Assembly (NCBI GenBank): GCA_016713085.1
Contig: JADJPV010000001.1
Span: forward strand, 1,054,001-1,118,000
Direction of reading: 5' to 3'
Source: Chitinophagaceae bacterium
Lineage (GTDB): Bacteria > Bacteroidota > Bacteroidia > Chitinophagales > Chitinophagaceae
DNA length: 64,000 bases
The notes under the pieces are model-generated. The model was not told the DNA's origin and searched no databases. It worked only from the letters and a program-made list of their open reading frames with translations. Position 1 is the stretch's first letter. Each line of letters opens with the position of its first letter. This document shows positions 27,050 to 36,107 of this stretch, one piece after another. The position numbers and the translations under genes are program-made.

Positions 27050-29080
27050 CTATAGTGTGAATTGAATATTAAGCCATATACTGCGGCCATATCCATTGAT
27101 ACCGCTGCCATGTGTGCGATAGTCTGTATTAAATAAATTTTGAAGACCGGTATTAAATTTCAGATGCTTCAGTTCATACCCTGCATACAGATTCATTACC
27201 CGGAAACCGGGTGTGCCTCCTTTCGGAATACGGTTGTCATCTTTATCGCCCTGTGCCAAGCGATCCTGCTTTGCAGCAAACCAAAGTTCAGCACCAGAAA
27301 ACCATCTGTTCAGTTTATAAGTAGAAAGAATTTTTCCATTGAAGGGGGGCATTCTGCGTAAAGGTTCATGCTTCGTTGTATTCTGTCCAAATACATAAGC
27401 GAAGCCCGCATTTACATTCCAGTTCTTCAGTATCTGCCAATCCATTTCAGCTTCCGCACCACGGATATATGCCTGCTCAGTGTTTTCTTTTTTGTATACA
27501 TTATATCCATTAATCACTTCTCCTTCCTGTTTCACTCTTGTAATCAACTGCTTCAGCTCCATATAAAACAGATTGGCCGTTGCCGTAAGTTTTTTACTGC
27601 GAAACTTATAGCCAGCTTCATAGTTAAATGATTTTTCCGGTAATAGATCAGCTGCAGGAACTTCATAACGAAAATCAACAATACCAAGCGTTCCCATATC
27701 ATCAACATTGGGAGCACGGTAACCGCTGCTGAAAGATGCAAATACATGATGATACCGGTTGATGCTATATGATACTGCTGCATTACCAACTAAAGCCGAA
27801 GGCTTGATGTTTACATTCCCCAATGTAGTATCTGCAATATGGATATCAAACAGATTATAACGGAGTCCGGCATTAATACGAAAATTCTTCAGGTTGAAAT
27901 GATGCAATGAAAACAGGGAGTAGTTACCATACTTTGATTCATCAGGATACAAACCACGCAGCACTGTTTTACTTCCTGTTGACTGGTTAATATCTTCTTT
28001 GCTGCTGTTTACTTTGTCGTGATATAATTCAATGCCGGAATTGGCAGTCCAGATTTTTGTAAACTCCGAAAGTACATCAACAGTAAAACCAATGGTGCCC
28101 ACTTTATCGTTTTCCTTTCGCAGAACAGAGCTTCCGTTTTTCTGACTGTTTCTGCCTTCAACTGATTGCTGGTGCGACAGAATAAAGTCAATTGTACGAA
28201 TCAGTTTGTTTCTGTTACTGATGGAAAGTTTTGCATAAGTCAGCATCCTTTGCTGAGGATCCATTTCGTTCAATGCAAAATTTTCAAGCAGCACTTTATG
28301 ATAAACCGGTACATGTTTCTGCTGAAGGAAATAATGAGCTGTTGTTAACTGCACCTGCTCATTGAGTTTAAATTTCAACTTCACATCATAAGCAAATTCT
28401 TTATAACCGCTGGGTGATTGTTTCCCGGTTGTATCACCTCCAATCATATCACCAAAATCTCGTCCCGTAGCTCCCACTATTGCTGCAAACCCTTTGCTGC
28501 TGTAATTCATTTCAGCCCTTGATGTTTGCTCCATATTTCCACTCATGAATTTTACAATGGCAGTTGCAGCAATTTTCTTTATTCCGTCATCATTACTCTT
28601 TTTCAGCAGAGGCTCTTTTGATAATACATGGATTACCCCACCCAATGCATCCGTTCCATACTGTACAGAACCTGTTCCTCTTGCAACTTCAATTTTTTGT
28701 ATGGTGAAAGCATCAACCGTGTTTAAATACTGGTTGGGGCCATAGCGGGATGTAGAATTATTTAAACGGATTCCATCCACCAGTATCAATGTTTGATTGC
28801 CTGTTAATCCTCTTACAAATGCTGAGCCGCCACCATGATTTGTTTTTTGAACAAACACTCCATTCATTCCCATCAATGCTTCTGGTGTGGTACGTGGATT
28901 AAACTGATTCAGATGTTTACGATCAACTGATTGTACAGTGTATGGCACAACTGCCTCTTTTTGCATGGTACGGTTTGCTGTAACAATTACTTCATTCAGT
29001 GATTTTACAACTGTATCCTCCTGTGCGTATGCAGAAAGAAATAAGCTGCTGCAGGCTATAAAAAGAATCAACTTGTTCAT
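27050..29080 (-). CDS. TonB-dependent receptor heading the phosphonate operon
   Basis: 676 aa. Signal peptide MNKLILFIACSSLFLSAYAQ, TonB-box-like SLNEVIVTANRT (about 28-39), plug (about 45-165; GGSAFVRGLTGNQTLILVDGIRLN and KIEVARGTGSVQYGTDALGGVI), then a long barrel ending GRSIWLNIQFTL. It is followed by the PhnZ-like gene after 53 bp on the same strand and has no other partner. I infer uptake of a phosphonate or a phosphonate-carrying molecule across the outer membrane. By sequence alone it resembles BtuB/CirA-type receptors and could carry a metal chelate. Confidence 0.85.
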   Translation of the reverse strand: MNKLILFIACSSLFLSAYAQEDTVVKSLNEVIVTANRTMQKEAVVPYTVQSVDRKHLNQFNPRTTPEALMGMNGVFVQKTNHGGGSAFVRGLTGNQTLILVDGIRLNNSTSRYGPNQYLNTVDAFTIQKIEVARGTGSVQYGTDALGGVIHVLSKEPLLKKSNDDGIKKIAATAIVKFMSGNMEQTSRAEMNYSSKGFAAIVGATGRDFGDMIGGDTTGKQSPSGYKEFAYDVKLKFKLNEQVQLTTAHYFLQQKHVPVYHKVLLENFALNEMDPQQRMLTYAKLSISNRNKLIRTIDFILSHQQSVEGRNSQKNGSSVLRKENDKVGTIGFTVDVLSEFTKIWTANSGIELYHDKVNSSKEDINQSTGSKTVLRGLYPDESKYGNYSLFSLHHFNLKNFRINAGLRYNLFDIHIADTTLGNVNIKPSALVGNAAVSYSINRYHHVFASFSSGYRAPNVDDMGTLGIVDFRYEVPAADLLPEKSFNYEAGYKFRSKKLTATANLFYMELKQLITRVKQEGEVINGYNVYKKENTEQAYIRGAEAEMDWQILKNWNVNAGFAYVFGQNTTKHEPLRRMPPFNGKILSTYKLNRWFSGAELWFAAKQDRLAQGDKDDNRIPKGGTPGFRVMNLYAGYELKHLKFNTGLQNLFNTDYRTHGSGINGYGRSIWLNIQFTL

Positions 29081-29142
29081 AAAAATACCATCGTTCGTAT
29101 TATAGAATTATTTTTCAATGCTGTTTAGTTAGCAGATTTCAA

Positions 29143-29201
29143 GTGGCGGGTGAGGACACCCGCCACGGCTGACCGCCGGGGTTGGTGTCCTCACCAACCC
29201 C
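29143..29201. repeat. Twin-hairpin palindromic element with complementary loops
   Basis: Two perfect 10-bp hairpins: 29143-29166 (GTGGCGGGTG, loop AGGA) and 29178-29201 (GGGGTTGGTG, loop TCCT), with an 11-base spacer (GGCTGACCGCC). The two loops are complementary and could kiss. It is GC-rich in an AT-rich gap, with no T-run, so not an ordinary terminator. It lies between the end of the phosphoesterase operon and the TonB gene. Confidence 0.75.
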
Positions 29202-29224
29202 TTAACTAAGTTCGAATTACAGAA

Positions 29225-31669
29225 TTATTTATCTTTCTCTTCATCCTCATCTTCCTCCTCTACCATTTTTACAAATGCGCTTCTTCTTGGTGCAGGCATA
29301 ACACTGGCTTCGCCTTTTACAGCTTTCCAGATTACTTCACTGAAAACCAAATCAGGAATTCTGTCTTCTTTAGTAAAATCAAATCCTTCACTTAATCTTG
29401 CGCCTACGGTATTTTTTACATTCTTTTCATTCAAATCAACATTGGCTGCCGCCGATTTAAAAGGAGTTAAATCAGGAGTGGAACTGAAGCATCTCCACAT
29501 TGGTTCTGCAGCAGCATCGTACTGACTCATTGGTGGTAAACCTAAAATCAATTCAATTGTACGCAGCATTGACGAGGTAGAGTACATAGTATGATCAACA
29601 AGTTTTCTTTTTACAAAACCTCCGGCTACATAGGCCGTAGTTCTGTGAGCATCCACATGATCAGGCCCATTTTGTGCATCATCTTCAATAATAAAAATGG
29701 CGGTTTCTTTCCAGATAGAGCTTTGAGATAAATATTCAACAAACAATCCAACAGCCAGATCATTATCTGCAACATGTGCAAATGGTGTTGGTCTTCCAAT
29801 TCTTGCACCTTCTGTATGATCATTAATAAAACGAAGTGAATTGAATTTTGGAACAGCATTCACAGCCAGTAAAGAATCAAATTCTCTTTTCCACTGATTA
29901 AAGCGTGTAGTATCTCTTACTTTTTCATCCCAGCTTGTATAATATGGACAGAAATGATTTTGCAGTACAGGGATATTCGCTTTGTAATCATCAGCAAACT
30001 CGCCATAGGTTCTGTAACTCACACCCGCACGTTTACAGTAATCCCAGAGAAAACCACGGTCGGGGCTTGCAATATCACGGGTACCTTCTGCATCATATTC
30101 ACCACCACGGCCACCATAACTTGTAACCCAGTTTTTTTCTAAGTAATCATTTGCGTTAGCGGCCATTGTCCAGTTGTGACCGTCAGCACTTACTTCACCA
30201 TCAACATAAAAATTATCAAGCAAAACAAACTCTCTTGCCAGCTTATGTTGATTAGGTGTAATCTTTTCGCCAAATAATACCAGGCTTGTATCGCCATTAC
30301 CTTCAGGCATATCACCCAACACCTGGTCGTATGTTCTGTTTTCCTTAATTACATAGAATACATATTTAATGGGAGAAGCATTGCCCACTTTCATGGGGAT
30401 AGGATTACCTGCTTCGCCTTTTGCATTCAGTTCTTTATCTTTTGTATAAGGAGTGTTTTCGTAAACCGATTTAGAATAATTGGCCAGTGTTACAGGAGAA
30501 GGTTCATCAATAATACTCATGTTGCCTTTCATCAAACCTCCGATATACTGTATTTTACTTTGCTGCTTTCTGTAATCACCATGCTGATAGATTACTTCCT
30601 GTTTATTGCTTGCAGGATTGGGGCCTTTCACATTGGGGAAGGAAGAAAACCCTTTGCCGTTTGTTACAAATATTTTTTTGCCAATCACTTTTACATTGGT
30701 GGGATACCAGCCTGTTGGAATAAATCCTTTTGATTTACTGAAGCCGGGTTTACTGATATCAAAAATTGCCAGGCAATTATTATCTGCATTGGCAACGTAC
30801 AGCGTTTTCTGGTCTTCGCTTACTGCAAGTCCGTTACTGGCCGAACCTGTTGGTGCATTGGGATACAATGCTGCATTCAACACTTCCAGTTCTTTCCGTT
30901 GTTTTACATCAATAACAGATACAGCATTGTCACCGGCAATAGCAACAAACAGATAGTTGCCGTTTTTAGATAACAGTAATTCATTTGGATTTTCACCAAC
31001 ATTTATTTGTGCTGCAATTTTCTGCGAAGCAATATCATACACCAGTACTTTCTTTCCACCCCATAAAGAAATATAGAGTTCTTTTTTATTGTTCGATAAT
31101 AAACAGGAGTAAGACGCTTCTTCCAGCTGCAGTTGAAACACTACTTTTTTAGTAACCAGATCAACAATATAAAGTGAGTTGTTATCCTTTGTTACAACAT
31201 ACATGAGCTGTGCAGCATCGTCAATATCTATACCTGCAGGAGAAATTTTATTGGGCCATTTCTTTCCTAGCGAGATGGAATCATTTAATACAAGTTTGTT
31301 CTTTACAATGGCATACTTTAAAATCCAGTTATCATTACCACCACTGGCGTATAAAAATTTTTCATTGGCAGAGAACTTCAGTCCGTACCAGGATTTAGGA
31401 ACCACCACATTATCAAGAATTTTTTCTGTAACCGGATTTATTAACTGAATACTCTGCACACTTTGCCCGTTGTTGGTAACGGCCATTATTTTTTTTGATT
31501 TCGATACTGCTATATTTAATGGCAGATCTCCCAATGGTAATGAGCGGCCGGCGGGTGAAAGTGTCCAGCCATTTGGAAGCAGCACTTTTTTGCTTCCCTT
31601 AGTTTGAGCAAACACAAGAGCAGGAAATAAAATCAAAGCAGCAAGAATCATTTTTCTGATTGTAGGCAT
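29225..31669 (-). CDS. Secreted YncE-like beta-propeller / phosphoesterase fusion protein (distal copy)
   Basis: 814 aa. Signal peptide (about 1-21). Residues about 30-360 form a YVTN-type beta-propeller (repeats such as NKKELYISLWGGKKVLVYD and TLYVANADNNCLAIFD). About 430-760 is a phospholipase C/acid phosphatase-like (AcpA/alkaline phosphatase superfamily) domain with VIKENRTYDQVLGDMPEGNGD (Thr is the likely nucleophile), NDHTEGAR and IIEDDAQNGPDHVDAHR, the metal-binding motifs. The tail is very acidic (EEEDEDEEKD). It starts 14 bp after the paralogue and closes the SusCD operon. Likely releases phosphate from phosphoesters outside the cell. Confidence 0.85.
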   Translation of the reverse strand: MPTIRKMILAALILFPALVFAQTKGSKKVLLPNGWTLSPAGRSLPLGDLPLNIAVSKSKKIMAVTNNGQSVQSIQLINPVTEKILDNVVVPKSWYGLKFSANEKFLYASGGNDNWILKYAIVKNKLVLNDSISLGKKWPNKISPAGIDIDDAAQLMYVVTKDNNSLYIVDLVTKKVVFQLQLEEASYSCLLSNNKKELYISLWGGKKVLVYDIASQKIAAQINVGENPNELLLSKNGNYLFVAIAGDNAVSVIDVKQRKELEVLNAALYPNAPTGSASNGLAVSEDQKTLYVANADNNCLAIFDISKPGFSKSKGFIPTGWYPTNVKVIGKKIFVTNGKGFSSFPNVKGPNPASNKQEVIYQHGDYRKQQSKIQYIGGLMKGNMSIIDEPSPVTLANYSKSVYENTPYTKDKELNAKGEAGNPIPMKVGNASPIKYVFYVIKENRTYDQVLGDMPEGNGDTSLVLFGEKITPNQHKLAREFVLLDNFYVDGEVSADGHNWTMAANANDYLEKNWVTSYGGRGGEYDAEGTRDIASPDRGFLWDYCKRAGVSYRTYGEFADDYKANIPVLQNHFCPYYTSWDEKVRDTTRFNQWKREFDSLLAVNAVPKFNSLRFINDHTEGARIGRPTPFAHVADNDLAVGLFVEYLSQSSIWKETAIFIIEDDAQNGPDHVDAHRTTAYVAGGFVKRKLVDHTMYSTSSMLRTIELILGLPPMSQYDAAAEPMWRCFSSTPDLTPFKSAAANVDLNEKNVKNTVGARLSEGFDFTKEDRIPDLVFSEVIWKAVKGEASVMPAPRRSAFVKMVEEEDEDEEKDK

Positions 31670-31683
31670 AACATTGTAATTTA

Positions 31684-34450
31684 TTATTGGTTGAATTCTT
31701 TTCTCATATCTTCTACCTTATCCATTGCAGGCCCCTGCATAATTTTCCGCCAGTCAATAGTCCGGTTGTATTTTTTCATCGCTTTTTCCACATCAAAAAC
31801 CCTTGGGTCGTGTTGCTCTAAGGTATACGGAGTAAAATCAGGCTTATCAGTAAAAAATCCTGCAGTAAAGATGCCGTAACATCGTACTGATTGACGTAGG
31901 GAACGTTTAAAATATTGTAGATGGTTTTTAAGATAGATCCAAAGTTAGCATGTGTATGACTAACATAGCCCCGCTTTATATACGGGCCTGCCATCATTAA
32001 AATGCTGCGGTGTGCATCAATATGATCAACACCACCCTGCGGATCATCCTCTGTAATAATCACCAGCATGTTTTTCCAGTATTCAGTGCGGGACAGTAAA
32101 TGCAAAATTCTTCCAACCGCCAAATCATTGTCTGCTACATAAGAACTGCGGGTGAAGTATCCATCCTCCGGTCTTGCTCCGGCAGTGTGATCATTTGGCA
32201 CCTGCATCGTTATTAATGAAGGCATTTTTGTTTACCTGTAATCCACATTTTTGTAAACTCTTCTTCAAACTGGTTCATGCGGAACTGATCAGGAATATTT
32301 GTATTATACCCTGCGTAATTATGACTGGTACGGGTGTACAATGCTTTTTGCATGGGAACCATCACAGCATGAGCTGCACCTGTAGCAGTATCGTTCCATT
32401 CTTCACGCACATGGGCTGTTTCATTTGCTTCACCAAAGTTGTAAAAGTTGATTTTTTTTCTTTCCAGTGCTTCCCATAAGCCACCAATTTCTGCATAATC
32501 TTCAGGATCCATGCTTCCTGTTGATCCGGGGAACCTTCTGCCCGGTGCTTTTGAAAAATACTTTGCTGTTTTATCCACACTTGAGTTTGTTTCAACCCAT
32601 TCGTTAGGAATTACGCCCACCATCCAGTGATGACCATGAATGGATGCGTCGCTATCGCAATAAAAATTATCACTGAAAGAAAATTGCTTAGCAACCTTAT
32701 GATGATTGGGAGAAACTTTTAAATTTTTATTCTTTGCCTGTAAAGAATCGGGCAAAGTATATTCACAATCAACACCGAACCTTGCTAATGTGCTGTCGCC
32801 AACTGCATTTTTCAATTGTCCTAATACTTCGTCGTATGTTCTGTTTTCCTTGGTAATGTACACAACATATTTAATCGGGCTTTCTCTTAAACCCGGTAAT
32901 GGCGGAAGTGGGTTAGTAACATCATCCTTAACTGTTACTTCTTTAAATGTATTGCTGATGGCTTGTTTTGTATAAGCTGCCAATTCAATTGCATTGGGCA
33001 TTGCAATTTTTTGAAAAGTTCCCAATTGAATATCGCCTATATAAGTGCCTTGAGGGGGAGCAATAAAACCGGCTCCTCCATTAGGCCCTGCACCCAGACC
33101 CCTGCAACTGATAACATACATTTCTTTTTCATCGGCAGAGAGTTTAACTCTTGCCGGTCCCCAACCTGTGGGAATTAATCCTTTGGTTGTTTTTGTTGCC
33201 ACATCAATCACTGCAATTGCATTAAAACCGAGTAATGCTACATACAATGTTTTTTCATCTTTACTCAATGTAATTCCAAAAGGCAATAAGCCCCGGTATT
33301 TATCAATCCGTTTATCTACTTTAATGGGAATGTGAGAAAGGATTCTGTGATTCTTATAATCAATCACTGCAATATTATCATTGGTGGCATTGGTTACATA
33401 AGCGTATTGCTTTCCAACTGCAATAGAATTTGGGCTTGCTCCACCTACCACTTCAGCGTCTTCCACCATCTCACCTACCTGGTATCCTGTTTTAAATTTA
33501 TCAATTACTTTGTTGCTGCTTAGATTAATGGTAAACACACTCATTGCTTCAGGTGAATTGGGGCTTCCAACACCGGGAATCTTTTTCCCATCTATAACTG
33601 TTCCTTCAATCGATTCCTTTGTATTATCTCCGTATGGATGACGGTTAATCATCATGGAATTATAATTGGCAGAATCCATTCCTTCAATTAAAGGATATGC
33701 ATACATGCCAACATTCGCAACAAAAGCCGTTTGCTTATCTGCACTTACTGCCAAACCAAATGGCTGACGGCCTGCGGGAATAGAAGCAGTTATTTTTTTA
33801 ACACTTAAACTGTATCGTACTAGCCGAAAATTACCTCTGTCTAAAATCAACAGCTCATCGTTGTTCAGCAATAAATCAGAAGTGAAACTGTCATCAAAAT
33901 CTACTCCATCAACTTTTCCATTTAATGAAATGGAATCTAAGCGTTGCAGGGTTTCAATATCATACACAATTACTGCACCGTTGTCTCCACCACTTAAGTA
34001 AACTGTTTTTGAGTCTGCTCCAAATGCAACACCTAAAAACGAACCATGAGTAAGTGGCGATTTGATTACCCTGGTATGCATTGAATCTGTTCCAAAGCTG
34101 CTTCCTGAAAGCGGATCATGTGCAAGTGGTGAATTGATTTTCTGGTTATAACTTGGCACACGCAATGTTTTGAGACTTGCCAGATTAATAATGGTAAATA
34201 CGCCATTATGAAGTGTAACAGCTTTTTTACCATCGGCCGAAACAGCCATGCCAAAAGGATCATGTGTGATCCGCACAATCTGTCCGGCCGGCTGTACAAA
34301 CCTTCCACTCGGCAGAATAGATATTCCCCCGGGATCAATTTTAGAATATTGATTACCCGATGGAACAGAAAGGATCGTAACCTTTTTATCCTGAGTAAAT
34401 GCTGTATGTAAGAGCAGCATCAAAACAATGAATAAAACAGAACGTAACAT
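31684..34450 (-). CDS. Secreted YncE-like beta-propeller / phosphoesterase fusion protein (proximal copy), frameshifted
   Basis: About 922 aa when restored. Signal peptide (MLRSVLFIVLMLLLHTAFTQ), beta-propeller to about residue 480 (with the clear repeat AYVTNATNDNIAVIDYKNH), then the phosphoesterase domain with ITKENRTYDEVLGQL, PNDHTAGARPEDGY and ITEDDPQGGVDHIDAHR. Two one-base deletions break it: a T5 run at 32225-32229 and an A6 run at 31852-31857 (forward strand). One extra base at each joins all parts up to a stop at 31684-31686. Only about a third of the residues match the distal copy by eye, so the two probably differ in substrate. Both sit downstream of SusD. Confidence 0.82.
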
Positions 34451-34476
34451 AATTGAGGTAATTTAATAAATAAAGA

Positions 34477-34498
34477 GCGGAGCTAAGAATAGCCCCGC
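34477..34498 (-). promoter_or_regulatory. Intercistronic hairpin between susD-like and phosphoesterase genes
   Basis: Stem of 4 + 4 bp with one mismatch (34477-34485 with 34490-34498), loop of 4. On the minus strand it is followed by TCTTTATTTATT. It may be a leaky terminator or RNA stabiliser setting SusCD above phosphoesterase levels. Weak as a full terminator. Confidence 0.5.
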
Positions 34499-34532
34499 AA
34501 TATATGCTTGAGAAAACTGCTATGAAAAAAAA

Positions 34533-36089
34533 TTATTTAACGATCCACATTTTGGCATTAATATCATCCTGGCCTGCAAACTGTGTTTGAATGGCACTGT
34601 TTACATTGCTAACATTGATTGACTTTTCTGAAGTTGGGTACTGAAAGCGTAATGCAATTCTGTTACTGTTACCTGTACCGGGTCCAGTATGAAAAGCAGG
34701 AATCCCTGTACGTCGCCAGTTGTAATAAGCTTCCCATCCACTATTCTGATAAAAAGCTAAATACTTTTGTGTTATGATCTGGTTTAAACCTGCAGCATTA
34801 TTACCGGCATATTCTACTGTTGACTGTGCATAGTAAGTGGTCCAATCGTAATTGATGCTGTAAGTATTATAATCACTTAAGGTTCCTCCTGGCTTTTGAA
34901 AAATAACATTGTTAGCGCCATTTACAATGCCATAAAACCCAATGTTTGCCTTTATTCCCTTACTGTACCAATCTTCTGCTATACCTGTTATCCAGCCACG
35001 GTTAACAGCTTCTGCAATATTGAAGCATAATTCAGGATACCCAATCTGGATAGTAGTCTGTGCAGTAAATGTGCTGTAATATCTTTTACGGTTAATAAAA
35101 GAATATTTACCCTGTCCAGCATTTGCACTCATTGTGGCAAGATCTTCTCCACTGCCTGCTCCTGCAAAAGCCGCAAAACTATTAGGAGCAGCACCCGCTG
35201 TTACTAATGCCTGTGCAGGTTCAGCTACATAAAAAGTACGTGGGTCATTTAATCCAACCAATGTATTCAGTAAAGTTGAGGTCATATTATAACGTGCAGC
35301 ATCAAAGCCAAAGCTTTCAGGGTTGGTAGGATATTTGTTATACTGAGCATTGTGAACATACTCCATATTATCGCTCATGCCTGTAAACACCGGGTACTTT
35401 GAAGGGTTGGTAAATGTTTCAGCAAACTTTTGTTTAATATTTAAATCTGCGTCTGTTTCGTGTTTGCTCAATTGAATGAGTACACGGAGTTTAAAACTGT
35501 TAACAGCTTTGCGCCATTTACTCAAATCGTTATTATAGTAAAAATCATTTGCTAAAACATAACCGCCTTTTGTGATAACAGCAGTCATATCTGTATTAGC
35601 TTCTTCCAGCCAAACCAGGATCTGTTTAAACACTTCTTTTTGTGAATCGTATTTTGGTGAAACATTAGCCAGAGACTTTAATGCTTCTGATACAGGAATA
35701 TCACCTGTTTGCATAGTGAGGTTATAAAACAGATAGGCTCTGAAGAACTTACCCAATGCGCTGTATGGATTTGGCAGAGCAACATTTTTAGCCGCCTCTT
35801 CTTCCATCTTAATTACATTCTTAAGCGTATTGTAAGTTCCGTAAGAAACACCTGACCAGGTATATTGCTGATCCCCATAATAGGCATAGTTGCAGGCATA
35901 GAATTGATTCCATCTTTGAGTTGGGCTGAACGGACTCTGATAAATATCCGACAACACACTGTTTAAGACCAGACTTGCCTGTACACTTGTTGCCCTGTTA
36001 GGATCGTTTTGTAATGTATCAAAATCTTTTTTACATGAGGCAGTACAAAGTATTGCACTGACAGATAATATTGAAAGTATCTTTTTCAT
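34533..36089 (-). CDS. SusD/RagB-type outer-membrane lipoprotein
   Basis: 518 aa. Lipoprotein signal peptide with Cys19 (CTASCKKD). Tetratricopeptide-like helices follow: NSVLSDIYQSPFSPTQRWNQFY (about 47-68), SKWRKAVNSFKLRVLIQLSKHE (about 190-212) and the C-terminal EAYYNWRRTGIPAF segment typical of the SusD-like group 2 proteins. It caps the SusC channel and captures ligand. It is 18 bp after SusC and followed by two phosphoesterases, with no glycoside hydrolase, which points to a phosphorylated ligand rather than plain glycan. Confidence 0.9.
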   Translation of the reverse strand: MKKILSILSVSAILCTASCKKDFDTLQNDPNRATSVQASLVLNSVLSDIYQSPFSPTQRWNQFYACNYAYYGDQQYTWSGVSYGTYNTLKNVIKMEEEAAKNVALPNPYSALGKFFRAYLFYNLTMQTGDIPVSEALKSLANVSPKYDSQKEVFKQILVWLEEANTDMTAVITKGGYVLANDFYYNNDLSKWRKAVNSFKLRVLIQLSKHETDADLNIKQKFAETFTNPSKYPVFTGMSDNMEYVHNAQYNKYPTNPESFGFDAARYNMTSTLLNTLVGLNDPRTFYVAEPAQALVTAGAAPNSFAAFAGAGSGEDLATMSANAGQGKYSFINRKRYYSTFTAQTTIQIGYPELCFNIAEAVNRGWITGIAEDWYSKGIKANIGFYGIVNGANNVIFQKPGGTLSDYNTYSINYDWTTYYAQSTVEYAGNNAAGLNQIITQKYLAFYQNSGWEAYYNWRRTGIPAFHTGPGTGNSNRIALRFQYPTSEKSINVSNVNSAIQTQFAGQDDINAKMWIVK

Positions 36090-36107
36090 TGTTTGTTTTT
36101 TAATGAC

